Shown one piece after another: positions 55,543 through 64,000 of a stretch of 64,000 nt of DNA. Each line of letters opens with the position of its first letter. The first letter of the stretch is position 1. The position numbers and the translations under genes are program-made. The notes under the pieces are model-generated. The model was not told the origin of the DNA and ran no database searches. It saw nothing but the letters and a program-made list of their open reading frames with translations. Source of the stretch: Pararhodobacter sp. SW119 (lineage in GTDB: Bacteria; Pseudomonadota; Alphaproteobacteria; Rhodobacterales; Rhodobacteraceae). The stretch lies in the NCBI RefSeq assembly GCF_017811755.1, contig NZ_JADDJF010000004.1, positions 1 to 64,000 of the forward strand. Direction: 5' to 3'.

Positions 55543-56580
55543 TCAAATCGCTTCGGCCGGCGTGAACAGGGCCTCTGCCTCATCCAGCATCGCCCGCGCG
55601 AAATGCGCGATCGTGCCGCGCAGGCCGGGTTCCAGATCGACCTTCGGCTCCCAGCCTAGCCAGGCTTTCGCGCGCGCGATGTCCGGACGCCGGCGGCGCG
55701 GATCGTCGACCGGCAGCGCACGGTGAACGATGCGCGACGGCGCCTCGGTCATCGAAATGATCCGGGCGGCGAGTTCGGCCACCGTGATCTCGGCCGGGTT
55801 GCCCAGGTTGACCGGGGCGGGTTGCTTCAGGTCCGATTCCATGAGCGCGATCAGGCCCGCGACCAGATCATCGACATGGCAGAACGATCGCGTCTGCTGT
55901 CCGTTGCCGTAGATCGTCAGGTCGTTTCCGTTCAGCGCCTGGGTGATGAAGTTTGCCACGACGCGCCCGTCGTCGGGCGCCATCCGCGGGCCATATGTGT
56001 TGAAGATCCGCGCCACGCGCGTGTCCACCCCGCGGCGCATCGCATAGTCGTGGAAAAGTGTTTCCGCGGCGCGCTTGCCTTCATCGTAGCAGGCGCGCGG
56101 ACCCCAGCATTTCACCGAGCCGGCGTACTCCTCTACCTGGGGGCTGACCGTCGGGTCGCCATAAACCTCGGAGGTCGAGGCCTGAAGGATTCGCGCCCCG
56201 GTCCTGTGCGCGAGGTCGAGCAGGTTCGTCGCGCCGAGGACTGATGTGCGGAGTGTGAAGATCGGATCGAGCTGGTACTTTGCCGGAGAGGCCGGGCAGG
56301 CCAGGTTGTAGATCCGCAGGACGGGGCCGTCGATGACAGGCAGGTCAATCACGTCGGCGCGCAGGAAGCGGAAACGGGGATGGATCAGGAGCGGGGCAAT
56401 GTTCTCGATCCGCCCGGTGACCAGGTTGTCGATGCAGAGAACGTGATGGCCGGCCCTCACCAGCGCTTCGCAGAGGTGCGAGCCGACAAACCCCGCGCCC
56501 CCCGTCACGATGGTGCGCCCAATCCGACGCGTCCCGGTCGGACTTTCGCAGGCACGATGTTCGCTACCGACAGATTTCAT
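55543..56580 (-). CDS. UDP-glucuronate decarboxylase-like NAD-dependent epimerase/dehydratase
   Basis: A 345-residue extended SDR enzyme. The NAD-binding motif is TIVTGGAGFVGSHLCEALV, the catalytic Tyr-Lys is YDEGKRAAET, and LACPASPAKYQLDPI is typical of UDP-xylose synthases (UXS). It probably makes UDP-xylose, which could feed the adjacent synthase. dTDP-glucose dehydratase or a related function cannot be excluded. It is first in the three-gene EPS unit. Confidence 0.82.
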   Translation of the reverse strand: MKSVGSEHRACESPTGTRRIGRTIVTGGAGFVGSHLCEALVRAGHHVLCIDNLVTGRIENIAPLLIHPRFRFLRADVIDLPVIDGPVLRIYNLACPASPAKYQLDPIFTLRTSVLGATNLLDLAHRTGARILQASTSEVYGDPTVSPQVEEYAGSVKCWGPRACYDEGKRAAETLFHDYAMRRGVDTRVARIFNTYGPRMAPDDGRVVANFITQALNGNDLTIYGNGQQTRSFCHVDDLVAGLIALMESDLKQPAPVNLGNPAEITVAELAARIISMTEAPSRIVHRALPVDDPRRRRPDIARAKAWLGWEPKVDLEPGLRGTIAHFARAMLDEAEALFTPAEAI

Positions 56581-56922
56581 CTGTCCCCCAACGCTTTACT
56601 TGAAACAATGTTCGTCGCAATTTATCGAAAGGTTGTCGGAATTTGCGCGGAAATGCGCCGATGCGCGATAAATCTGAGGTTGAGTTGATTTTATGCAACA
56701 CAACCTAAGGGTCATTTCCCGGTTCGCGCGGAATTAACCAAGGCGTCGGTTTCCGCGCCGCTTCGGGCTGATCGGCCCGTCGTTTCAAGGTTTCGAAAGC
56801 TTTCGCACACAGCATCGACCCCGGGTGTGAAGGGTTCTGTTCGGTTTCCTGAGAAGGTTCGACGCGCCAAGCCGCGTCGACGCGCTGGATAGGCCCAGGT
56901 TTTTCAAGGTGGGGTCGAAGCC
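56581..56922. other. Intergenic region with a possible operator
   Basis: About 340 bp upstream of the EPS unit. It includes an imperfect inverted repeat at 56678-56705 (reported separately). The rest shows no gene. Confidence 0.45.
56678..56705. repeat. 10-bp imperfect inverted repeat upstream of the EPS unit
   Basis: GGTTGAGTTG (56678-56687) and CAACACAACC (56696-56705) pair at 9 of 10 positions around an 8-base AT-rich loop. It is a candidate operator for the EPS genes. Confidence 0.45.
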
Positions 56923-57225
56923 ATGCGTAGAATCATGTCTGCAACGTTCGCAGTCGCTGTGTTCATTCTTCTGTCGCCAGAGGGACAGGTCGAAGCCGGC
57001 GCGGGCCAGGGCATCGCGGCCTCCCGCGCCGAGACGCCGTCAGTCTCCCGAATTGCGGGCGCGGGCCAAAGGCGCGACTTCGACTGGCACAACCCGAGGC
57101 CAGGAGGCAATCGCGCCTATGCCAACGGCGGCAAGACTCCGCGGATCACGGTTGTCTCCGGTCGCGGCTCCTGGATCTGCTCGCCGGCGGGTGCGGGTGC
57201 CGACTCGCGTTGCTTCGGGCGTTAG
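56923..57225 (+). CDS. Small exported protein of unknown function
   Basis: A 100-residue protein with a signal peptide (IMSATFAVAVFILLSPEGQV) and a Gly/Arg-rich mature part containing FDWHNPRPGGNRAYANGG. Two Cys near the C-terminus may form a disulfide. CAAGGTGGGG lies before the ATG. Function unknown. Confidence 0.55.
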   Translation: MRRIMSATFAVAVFILLSPEGQVEAGAGQGIAASRAETPSVSRIAGAGQRRDFDWHNPRPGGNRAYANGGKTPRITVVSGRGSWICSPAGAGADSRCFGR

Positions 57226-57406
57226 GTACCGGTCTGCGCAAGGCGCGACCCCCGACCGAGTGCCATCTTCCGGTCAGGAGCAGGTCTTGTGCCTGACCCT
57301 GCTGAAGTGGCATGTTGCACCCGAGCTTGGCCGCCGGCCGGCCGGCGCTGCCGACTGAATGCGCCGTCGCCAGGGTGCAGGCATTCCGTCGTTTCGGGTG
57401 GCGTCC

Positions 57407-58888
57407 ATGAAATCTCCTCGTTCCCTGCCCGTCGAAACTGCGCCCGCCGTTGAGGCGGAAAACTTTACGTCGGCGGAACCCGCGGTCGCGCGCTTGATCG
57501 AGCTTTACGAGCAGGCGACGGGTTTTCTGATCGACCGGTTTGCCGCCGTGCTGAAGACCGGCCGCGCCGAGGCGCGCTTTCGGGCCTTCTACCCCGAGAT
57601 CCGGATCACGACGACCGTCTTCGACCTGCCGGATACGCGCCTGAGTTTCGGACATGTGCCGGGCCCCGGCACCTATGCGACGACCGTGACCCGCCCGGAC
57701 CTGTTTCGCAATTATCTCGAGCAGCAGATCGAACTTCTGCTCGAGAACCACGGGGTTCCGGTCTCGATCGGTCAGTCCGCGACACCGATACCGCTGCACT
57801 TTGCCGTCGCGGGGCACGAGGAGATCACGCTTGCGCAGCATGTCGAGCTTGGCTTCAGCCTCCGCGATCTATTCGATGTGCCCGACCTTGCGGTCACCAA
57901 CGACGCGATCGTCAACGGCGAAGGGGTGCGCAATCCCGACGGATCGACCCCACTTGCCCCATTCACGGCGCAGCGGATCGACTATTCGCTTGCCCGGCTG
58001 GCGCATTACACCGCGACCATCCCCGAGCATTTCCAGAACCATGTCCTCTTTACCAACTACCAGTTCTATGTCGACGAGTTCGAAGCCTACGCGCGTCGTG
58101 CCCTGGCGGACCCCGACAGCGGCTACACCGCCTTCGTCGCGCCGGGCAATGCGCTGATCACCGACCCGCACAGTCCGGTCCCACCGATGACGCGACTGCC
58201 GCAGATGCCGGCCTATCACCTGAAACGTCCGCGCGGGCAAGGCGTCACGCTGGTCAACATCGGCGTCGGCCCGTCGAACGCGAAGACGGCAACCGACCAT
58301 ATCGCCGTTCTGCGCCCGCATGCCTGGATGATGGTGGGGCACTGCGCCGGGCTGCGGAATTCACAGTCGCTGGGCGATTTCGTCCTAGCGCATGCCTATC
58401 TGCGCGAAGACAACGTGCTGAACGAGGATCTGCCGGTCTGGGTCCCCATTCCCGCACTGGCCGAAATCCAGATCGCGCTTCAGGAAGCCGTGGCGGAGGT
58501 CACGCAGCTTGAAGGGTACGAGTTGAAGCGGATCATGCGGACGGGGACGGTCGCGACGATCGACAACCGGAACTGGGAGCTGCGCGACCAGTCCGGCCCG
58601 GTGCACCGGCTCAGCCAATCGCGGGCAATCGCGCTGGACATGGAAAGTGCGACGATCGCGGCGAACGGCTTTCGCTTCCGGGTTCCTTACGGGACGTTGC
58701 TCTGCGTTTCCGACAAACCGTTGCATGGAGAACTCAAGCTGCCCGGCATGGCGTCGGAGTTCTACCGCACCCAGGTCGCGCGGCATCTTCGGATCGGGAT
58801 CCGGGCCATGGAGCGGCTTCGCGAGATGCCGCTGCACCGGATACACAGCCGGAAGTTGCGCAGTTTTTCGGAGACAGCCTTCCTTTAG
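57407..58888 (+). CDS. amn: AMP nucleosidase
   Basis: A 493-residue enzyme that hydrolyses AMP to adenine and ribose 5-phosphate. The N-terminal AMP-nucleosidase domain has FRAFYPEIRITTTVFDLPDT and RLSFGHVPGPGTYATTVTRP. The C-terminal phosphorylase-like domain has AWMMVGHCAGLRNSQSLGDF and ALDMESATIAANGFRFRVPY. Length matches the family. ATG 57407 was chosen over an upstream in-frame codon because it fits the family start. Confidence 0.92.
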   Translation: MKSPRSLPVETAPAVEAENFTSAEPAVARLIELYEQATGFLIDRFAAVLKTGRAEARFRAFYPEIRITTTVFDLPDTRLSFGHVPGPGTYATTVTRPDLFRNYLEQQIELLLENHGVPVSIGQSATPIPLHFAVAGHEEITLAQHVELGFSLRDLFDVPDLAVTNDAIVNGEGVRNPDGSTPLAPFTAQRIDYSLARLAHYTATIPEHFQNHVLFTNYQFYVDEFEAYARRALADPDSGYTAFVAPGNALITDPHSPVPPMTRLPQMPAYHLKRPRGQGVTLVNIGVGPSNAKTATDHIAVLRPHAWMMVGHCAGLRNSQSLGDFVLAHAYLREDNVLNEDLPVWVPIPALAEIQIALQEAVAEVTQLEGYELKRIMRTGTVATIDNRNWELRDQSGPVHRLSQSRAIALDMESATIAANGFRFRVPYGTLLCVSDKPLHGELKLPGMASEFYRTQVARHLRIGIRAMERLREMPLHRIHSRKLRSFSETAFL

Positions 58889-59045
58889 GCAGGGTTCAGC
58901 CCCGGAAATGCTGTGCTTTTTCGCCTGCAACGGGAGTTTTTTCAATTGTGCCGCATTGCAAAATCTGGCTAGAAGCGCTGCAGTCCAACTTTCACGGGCG
59001 AAGAACCCGCAATCAGACCGCAAACGAGAGGATGAGGAGACGAAA

Positions 59046-59333
59046 ATGTCCAAACCGATGACCAAGACCGAGCTGGTCAGCCAGCTTGCCACCGAAATGG
59101 GTTCCGACAAGAAATCGGCCGCGGCGGCGCTTGATGGACTGGCCACGATCGTGATGCGCGAGGTCGGTAACGGCGGTGCCGTCACGGTTCCGGGCATCGG
59201 GAAGATCCATTGCCGCGCCCGCCCCGAGCGTCAGGTCCGCAACCCGGCAACGGGCGAGTCCCTGACGAAGCCGGCGGACAAGGCGGTCAAGGTGGTGATT
59301 GCAAAGGCGCTGAAGGACAGCGTCAACAGCTGA
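59046..59333 (+). CDS. HU-family DNA-binding protein
   Basis: A 95-residue nucleoid protein. It starts MSKPMTKTELVSQLATEMGS and the DNA-binding arm has GIGKIHCRARPERQVRNPAT followed by GESLTKPADKAVKVVIAKAL. GAGGAGA precedes the ATG. Compared with typical HU, the arm has the conserved R-x-x-R-N-P pattern. A strong terminator follows its stop. Confidence 0.88.
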   Translation: MSKPMTKTELVSQLATEMGSDKKSAAAALDGLATIVMREVGNGGAVTVPGIGKIHCRARPERQVRNPATGESLTKPADKAVKVVIAKALKDSVNS

Positions 59334-59341
59334 TCCTGCGG

Positions 59342-59370
59342 AAGCGGGGCCGATTGAAGCGGCCCCGCTT
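59342..59370 (+). terminator. HU gene terminator hairpin
   Basis: AAGCGGGGCCG (59342-59352) pairs perfectly with CGGCCCCGCTT (59360-59370) around a 7-base loop, 8 bp after the HU stop. Only a short T run follows. Confidence 0.75.
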
Positions 59371-59756
59371 CGACTTTCCACGGATGCCCCATCCACAGAC
59401 TCGTGCAGAGTCCGCCCTGCCCGCTGCATTTGGCGGGACGCAGGCACCAGCGCATCGGCAGCCCCGTATTCCGGTGCAGGTGCTGGCAGCCCCGCGCCGA
59501 GCCAGGGTCCAAGGTTGGACCGAACTTCAATGCATTGATATGATTGACGTATTCGTTGCGGTTAACCGCAATGAAACTTTCTGCGTGGGCCCCTCACGGT
59601 GTCGGTTTTCAACCGGACTCACCGGCCCCGCCCCCCGCTTACCTTCGCGCCGCATCAGCAAAATACGCTGGTGCACCCGCCGGAAGCGGCGCTTCGGCGG
59701 GATTTGCGACGCACGAGGCATCACCGGGTCTGCGGCCAAGTAGCGCCCGCGCGGGA
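59371..59756. other. Intergenic region, nothing recognised
   Basis: About 390 bp between the HU terminator and the convergent end of grpE. No gene is supported. Confidence 0.45.
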
Positions 59757-60323
59757 TCAGCCGGAAGGCGTCGACGACACCCCGACCTGGGCGGGACGCA
59801 GCAACTGATCGTGCAGCCGGAAGCCGTCGGTCATCACCTGGATGATCTGGCCCGCGGCGTACTGCGGGACCGGCGCCTCGAACATCGCCTCGTGCAGGTG
59901 GGGATCGAACTGATCGCCCGGCTTCGGCGAAACGCGTTCGACGCCGTGGCGGCCCAGCACGGCGAGAAGTTCACGGTGGGTCAGTTCGACCCCCTCGACC
60001 AGGCCCTTGGCGGCCGCGCGCGTCTGATCGTCGGCGGCGTTGAGCGCGCGGTTGAGGTTGTCGAAAACCGGCAACAGGTCCCGCGCCAGCTTCGATCCGC
60101 CATAGATCGCCGCCTCGCGCCGGTCCTTCTCGGCGCGCTTGCGGGTGTTTTCCAGTTCCGCGAGCGCGCGCATCAGCCGGTCCCGCATCTCGGCGCGTTC
60201 GGCATCGAAGGCGGCCTCGATATCGGCAAGCGCCTGCGCCGGGTCGCGCGCCTCGGATTCGGCGGCCTCGGTGTTCTCTGGTTCTGCGTCGGTCTGCGCG
60301 TCGGTCGGCTGTGGCTTCGCCAT
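59757..60323 (-). CDS. grpE: Nucleotide exchange factor GrpE
   Basis: A 188-residue DnaK co-chaperone that triggers ADP release. Long helix residues 30-80 contain ELENTRKRAEKDRREAAIYG, and the head has GDQFDPHLHEAMFEAPVPQY and VMTDGFRLHDQLLRPAQVGV, all family hallmarks. It starts 11 bp after hrcA in the same direction, so they form one operon. Confidence 0.95.
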   Translation of the reverse strand: MAKPQPTDAQTDAEPENTEAAESEARDPAQALADIEAAFDAERAEMRDRLMRALAELENTRKRAEKDRREAAIYGGSKLARDLLPVFDNLNRALNAADDQTRAAAKGLVEGVELTHRELLAVLGRHGVERVSPKPGDQFDPHLHEAMFEAPVPQYAAGQIIQVMTDGFRLHDQLLRPAQVGVSSTPSG

Positions 60324-60334
60324 AAGGTCCTCTG

Positions 60335-61402
60335 TCAGTCTGCGCCGCGCTCGGTCAGGATGCGTCCCACGAGCTGGGCGGTGTAATCCACGATCGGCAC
60401 GATCCGGCCATAGTTCAGCCGCGTGGGCCCAATCACGCCCACGGCACCGATGATCTTTCGATCAGCGTTCATATAAGGGGAAACGACCAAAGTGGAACCG
60501 GTCAGAGAAAAAAGCTTGTTCTCCGAGCCGATAAAGATGCGCACCCCCTCGCCCCGTTCGGCCAGTTCCAGAAACTCGGCGACGTCGCGCTTGCGTTCCA
60601 GATCGTCAAACAGTTCGCGAATGCGGTCCAGTTCTTCGGATGCGGCGCGGTCGAGCAGATTGGCGCGTCCGCGCACGATGAGACGCTCTTGCGCCTCGCC
60701 CTCATTCTCCCAAAGCGCCATGCCCCGGGAAACCAGATCGCTTGCCAGCACGTCGATCTGCTGCCTGTAGCGCTCGATCTCGACCCGCGCGCGTTCGCGT
60801 AGTTCCGACAGGGTCAGGCCGGGCGCCATCGCATTCAGGAAATTCGACGCTTCGCGCAACGCCGAGGGCGGAACCCCGGCCGGCGGGGTGAAGATCCGGT
60901 TTTCGACCTGCCCGTCGGCGAATACCAGCACGACAAGCGCGCGTTCCGTCGAAAGCGCGACGAATTCGATGTGCTTGATCGGCGCCTCGGTCTTCGGCGC
61001 GAGGACGAGGCTCGCCCCGCGCGTGAGAGAGGAAAGCGTCTCGCCGATGCGGTCGAGCGTTTCGCCCAGGCCATGATCGTTGCGCGCGCGTGTGGCGTCG
61101 AGCTTTTCGCGGTCGGTGGCGGACACGGGGTCGATTTCAAGCAATCCATCGACGAAGAGGCGCAGGCCCTGCTGCGTCGGCACCCGCCCGGACGAGATAT
61201 GCGGGCTCTCCAGCAGGCCCAGATACTCCAGATCCTGCATCACGTTGCGGATCGTCGCCGCGGACAGGTTTTCGGTCAATTCGCGCGTCAGAGTGCGGGA
61301 CCCGATCGGCGATCCGGTCGACAGGTAGGATTCGACCACCCTGCGAAAAACCTCGCGCGAGCGGTCGTTCATTTCGTTGAGCAGATTGCGATTCTCGGTC
61401 AT
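60335..61402 (-). CDS. hrcA: Heat-inducible transcription repressor HrcA
   Basis: A 355-residue repressor of class I heat-shock genes. The N-terminal winged helix has NDRSREVFRRVVESYLSTGS and IGSRTLTRELTENLSAATIR. The C-terminal region has LALEVLIF-like equivalents here read as VVSPYMNADRKIIGAVGVIG and GPTRLNYGRIVPIVDYTAQL. It normally binds CIRCE operators before groESL; no CIRCE is seen here. The next gene is grpE. Confidence 0.93.
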   Translation of the reverse strand: MTENRNLLNEMNDRSREVFRRVVESYLSTGSPIGSRTLTRELTENLSAATIRNVMQDLEYLGLLESPHISSGRVPTQQGLRLFVDGLLEIDPVSATDREKLDATRARNDHGLGETLDRIGETLSSLTRGASLVLAPKTEAPIKHIEFVALSTERALVVLVFADGQVENRIFTPPAGVPPSALREASNFLNAMAPGLTLSELRERARVEIERYRQQIDVLASDLVSRGMALWENEGEAQERLIVRGRANLLDRAASEELDRIRELFDDLERKRDVAEFLELAERGEGVRIFIGSENKLFSLTGSTLVVSPYMNADRKIIGAVGVIGPTRLNYGRIVPIVDYTAQLVGRILTERGAD

Positions 61403-61426
61403 GTCCCGGCTTGATGTTGCGCCTCT

Positions 61427-61455
61427 GGGATAGTGTGGAGTTTACCCCCGGTCAA
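61427..61455 (-). promoter_or_regulatory. Putative hrcA promoter
   Basis: On the minus strand TTGACC and TATCCC are separated by 17 bp, a good sigma-70-like spacing, 25 bp upstream of the hrcA ATG. Confidence 0.4.
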
Positions 61456-61517
61456 TTCAGGTTGCATATGGGCAAGGCGGGACGGTATCTGAAGGGCTTG
61501 CCAGATCAGGAGTGAGC

Positions 61518-62228
61518 ATGCGTCCGTCACGACGGGAACTGAATGAACTGCGGCCGGTGTCGATCGAAACCGGCGTGAACCGCCATGCCGAGGGGTCGTG
61601 CGTGATCCGGATCGGAAATACGCACGTGCTGTGCACCGCCTCGCTGGAAGATCGGACGCCGCCGTTTCTGAAGGGATCGGGCCTGGGATGGGTGACGGCG
61701 GAATACGGGATGCTGCCGCGGGCGACCAACACCCGCAATCGGCGCGAGGCCTCGACCGGAAAGCAGACCGGAAGAACCATTGAAATACAAAGGCTTATCG
61801 GAAGATCGCTTCGCGCCTGTGTTGATCGGGCGGCACTGGGCGAACGACAGATCACCATCGACTGCGACGTTCTTCAGGCCGACGGCGGCACCCGCTGCGC
61901 GGCGATCACCGGCGGATGGGTCGCGCTGCGGGTGGCGGTCAATCGCCTGATGGCGGCTGGCCTGGTGGTCAGTGACCCCCTGCTGGGTCACGTTACCGCG
62001 GTCTCTTGCGGGATCTACGCGGGCCAAGCGGTGCTCGACCTTGATTACGCCGAGGACAGCGAGGCCGGCGTCGACGGCAACTTCGTGCTTCTCGGTCAAG
62101 ATCGCTTGATCGAGGTTCAGATGTCCGCCGAGGGCGCCGCGTTCAGCCGCGCGCAGATGGATACGCTGCTGGAGCTTGCGCAACTGGGCTCCGAGTGCCT
62201 GATTGACGCACAGAGGGGCGCGTTGTGA
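61518..62228 (+). CDS. rph: Ribonuclease PH
   Basis: A 236-residue phosphorolytic exoribonuclease that trims tRNA 3' ends. It starts [20 protein letters not shown], with [40 protein letters not shown] and [20 protein letters not shown]-like run (here [13 protein letters not shown]), all hallmarks. GGAG lies before ATG 61518. It overlaps rdgB by GTGA. Confidence 0.95.
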   Translation: MRPSRRELNELRPVSIETGVNRHAEGSCVIRIGNTHVLCTASLEDRTPPFLKGSGLGWVTAEYGMLPRATNTRNRREASTGKQTGRTIEIQRLIGRSLRACVDRAALGERQITIDCDVLQADGGTRCAAITGGWVALRVAVNRLMAAGLVVSDPLLGHVTAVSCGIYAGQAVLDLDYAEDSEAGVDGNFVLLGQDRLIEVQMSAEGAAFSRAQMDTLLELAQLGSECLIDAQRGAL

Positions 62229-62836
62229 GTCGCGGGCTGGAAGGCCGCAAGCTGGTCGTCGCCACGCACAACGCCGGCAAGATGGCCGAGATGCGCGCGC
62301 TATTCGGGCCGTACAACCTGGGTCTGGTTTCAGCCGCGGAGCTGGAGTTGCCAGAACCCGAAGAAACCGAAGCCAACTTTCTGGGCAATGCGCGGATCAA
62401 AGCCAACGCGGCAGCGCGCGCGACGGGCTTGGTCGCACTTGCAGATGACAGCGGGTTGGAGATCGACGCCCTTGACGGGGCGCCCGGTGTGTATACCGCG
62501 AACTGGGCGGAGGTGGGCGGAAAGCGGGATTTCGGGCACGCGATGCGGCGCACGCACGAGGAGCTGAGTCGCCGAGGGGCGGCAGAGCCCTGGCGCGCAA
62601 GGTTTCGCTGTACTCTCGTGCTGGCATGGCCCGATGGGCATGAGGAGGCGTTCGAGGGTTCGGTCGATGGCAGTTTGGTCTGGCCGATTCGTGGGAAGGA
62701 AGGGCATGGCTACGATCCGATGTTCCTGCCGGACGGATCGGCGCTGACCTTCGCAGAAATGCCCGAGACCGAGAAGAATCGCATCAGCCACCGCTCGCGC
62801 GCTTTCGCCGGCTTGATCCACGCTTGTTTCACGTGA
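62225..62836 (+). CDS. rdgB: Non-canonical purine NTP pyrophosphatase (RdgB/HAM1)
   Basis: A 203-residue enzyme that removes dITP/XTP from the nucleotide pool. It starts at GTG 62225 overlapping the rph stop. Motifs are [39 protein letters not shown] and [20 protein letters not shown], ending [14 protein letters not shown]. Its stop codon lies inside the parS site. Confidence 0.94.
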   Translation: MSRGLEGRKLVVATHNAGKMAEMRALFGPYNLGLVSAAELELPEPEETEANFLGNARIKANAAARATGLVALADDSGLEIDALDGAPGVYTANWAEVGGKRDFGHAMRRTHEELSRRGAAEPWRARFRCTLVLAWPDGHEEAFEGSVDGSLVWPIRGKEGHGYDPMFLPDGSALTFAEMPETEKNRISHRSRAFAGLIHACFT

Positions 62837-62840
62837 AACA
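62825..62840. other. parS centromere site (ParB binding), perfect
   Basis: TGTTTCACGTGAAACA is the full 16-bp palindromic chromosomal parS consensus and matches on both arms. It overlaps the last codons and the TGA stop of rdgB. ParB nucleates here and spreads. Such sites cluster near the origin in most bacteria. Confidence 0.92.
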
Positions 62841-62880
62841 AAGCAATCGTTCAGTCGCCGAAGGCTGGAAAGTTGCGGGA

Positions 62881-64000
62881 ATGTCGTCGGATGCCGCCGA
62901 GGGCGCGCCTGGAGACTTCGGCCTCTATGTGCATTGGCCGTTTTGTGAGGCGAAGTGCCCCTACTGCGATTTCAACAGCCATGTGCGCCGCGCTGTCGAT
63001 CACGACCGCTGGGCCGCCGCGTTCGAGAGGGAGATCGCGCGCATTCGGGACCTCGCGCCGGACCGCATCTTGGGTTCGATCTTCTTTGGCGGTGGCACGC
63101 CCTCGTTGATGTCGCCCGACTTGGTCCACCGGGTCATTGAAGCCGCGCGCCGCGCCTGGAGATGGCGCAACGACATCGAGATCACGCTGGAGGCAAACCC
63201 CTCGTCCGTCGAGGTCGCGCGCTTTCGGGGTTTTGTCAGGGCGGGCGTCAACCGTATTTCGATCGGCGTGCAGGCACTGAATGATCTCGACCTCAAGCGC
63301 CTTGGCCGTTTGCACTCGGCTGCCGAGGCGCTGGCCGCTATTGAGACGGCGCGGGCGGTGACGGACCGCGTCAGCTTCGATCTGATCTACGCGCGTCAGG
63401 ATCAAACGGCAGGGGACTGGCAGGACGAGCTGAAGCGCGCGCTTTCGATGGAGCCGAAACATCTTTCGCTTTATCAGTTGACGATCGAGGCGAACACAGC
63501 ATTCGGCGACAGGTACAAGGCGGGGAAGCTGCGGGGTTTGCCGGACGAAGACCGATCAGCGGAAATGTTCGAGACCACGCAGGCGCTTTGCGATGCCGCC
63601 GGTCTTCCTGCCTACGAAATATCGAATCACGCCAGGGTCGGCACAGAGGGGCGTCATAATCTGGTCTACTGGCGATATGGAGAATATGCCGGCGTTGGTC
63701 CCGGCGCCCACGGGCGTCTGATGTGGCAAGGCAAGCGCTACGCCACGCACGCCATCCCTTCGCCAGAAGAATGGCTGAAAAGCGCCGAAAACACCGGCGC
63801 ACTTCACGAAACGCGCACGGAACTGTCCGCCGAAGAACAGGGCGATGAGTATTTGATGATGAGCCTGCGGCTGCGTGAGGGGGCTTCGCTGTCTCGTTTC
63901 CAAGCGCTTTCAGGGAGCAACATGCCCGAAGCACGCATCGCGCGACTGATGAACGACGGCCTGCTTTGGCAAGAGGGTGACCGAATCGGCACGACAGATC
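62881..64000 (+). CDS. hemW: Radical SAM haem chaperone HemW (coproporphyrinogen III oxidase-like), 3'-truncated by window
   Basis: Starts at ATG 62881 and runs off the window (373 codons visible). The N-terminus LYVHWPFCEAKCPYCDFN has the radical SAM C-x3-C-x2-C cluster, followed by IFFGGGTPSLMSPDLVHRVI and ITLEANPSSVEVARFRGFVR, typical of HemW. Later LVYWRYGEYAGVGPGAHGR also fits. HemW delivers haem to targets rather than oxidising coproporphyrinogen. It begins 45 bp after rdgB. Confidence 0.92.
   Translation, partial: MSSDAAEGAPGDFGLYVHWPFCEAKCPYCDFNSHVRRAVDHDRWAAAFEREIARIRDLAPDRILGSIFFGGGTPSLMSPDLVHRVIEAARRAWRWRNDIEITLEANPSSVEVARFRGFVRAGVNRISIGVQALNDLDLKRLGRLHSAAEALAAIETARAVTDRVSFDLIYARQDQTAGDWQDELKRALSMEPKHLSLYQLTIEANTAFGDRYKAGKLRGLPDEDRSAEMFETTQALCDAAGLPAYEISNHARVGTEGRHNLVYWRYGEYAGVGPGAHGRLMWQGKRYATHAIPSPEEWLKSAENTGALHETRTELSAEEQGDEYLMMSLRLREGASLSRFQALSGSNMPEARIARLMNDGLLWQEGDRIGTTD

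Noticed and set aside
61380-61520. CIRCE element upstream of hrcA
   Set aside because: No TTAGCACTC-N9-GAGTGCTAA or close variant is visible; only a sigma-70-like promoter was found.

Overview
The window looks like chromosomal DNA of a high-GC alphaproteobacterium, most likely of the Rhodobacteraceae/Paracoccaceae. The assignment rests on protein content and on the right-end housekeeping block, where hrcA-grpE diverges from rph-rdgB-hemW. A perfect 16-bp parS centromere site, TGTTTCACGTGAAACA, lies across the rdgB stop codon. This suggests the right end is near the replication origin, which is inference. The taxonomic call was made by eye.

Layout. 1-1.4 kb: start of an unidentified leftward gene, then an intact IS5-type element. 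1.5-14.5 kb: a surface-polysaccharide region with five glycosyltransferases (GT2, GT4 and GT25 types), a sulfotransferase-like protein, and a 1549-residue secreted protein with three PA14 domains, a His/Asp-rich linker, a G8 domain, a long probable beta-helix and a cadherin/Ig-like C-terminus. Two PA14 units share about 600 identical bases. Several genes here are visibly less GC-rich than the rest. 12.9-27 kb: a mosaic accessory zone. It holds transposase relics, a RecD-like helicase, a frameshifted DUF927 relic abutting a 5'-truncated peptide ABC ATPase, a toxin-like gene, a resolvase-like gene without the usual catalytic Ser, a complete serine recombinase, a DUF4242 protein with a divergent LysR regulator, a GlsB/YeaQ-type membrane protein and a LysM-DUF5818 protein.

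27.5-44.8 kb: a secreted protein; a coupled flavin-type split-barrel pair (the second fused to GAF); E1 alpha and beta of a thiamine-diphosphate dehydrogenase without E2/E3; a YihY membrane protein; a DUF5671 operon; acylphosphatase; a DUF21/CBS protein; a multi-PAS hybrid histidine kinase; the Ku-LigD end-joining pair; and a PRC-barrel protein. 45-49.2 kb: a ParE/RHH toxin-antitoxin pair, a 48-residue Gly-rich protein, an XRE regulator coupled to a 62-residue ORF, and a tyrosine integrase beside tRNA-Ile(CAT), which looks like a genomic-island end.

49.4-64 kb: katG with divergent oxyR; a matrix-polysaccharide operon (UDP-glucuronate decarboxylase-like, cellulose-synthase-like GT2, GH26-like hydrolase); a small secreted protein; AMP nucleosidase; HU; then the housekeeping block. 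Together the genes suggest envelope/matrix polysaccharide production plus oxidative and DNA-damage tolerance, with mobile DNA inserted between. No rRNA or CRISPR array was seen.
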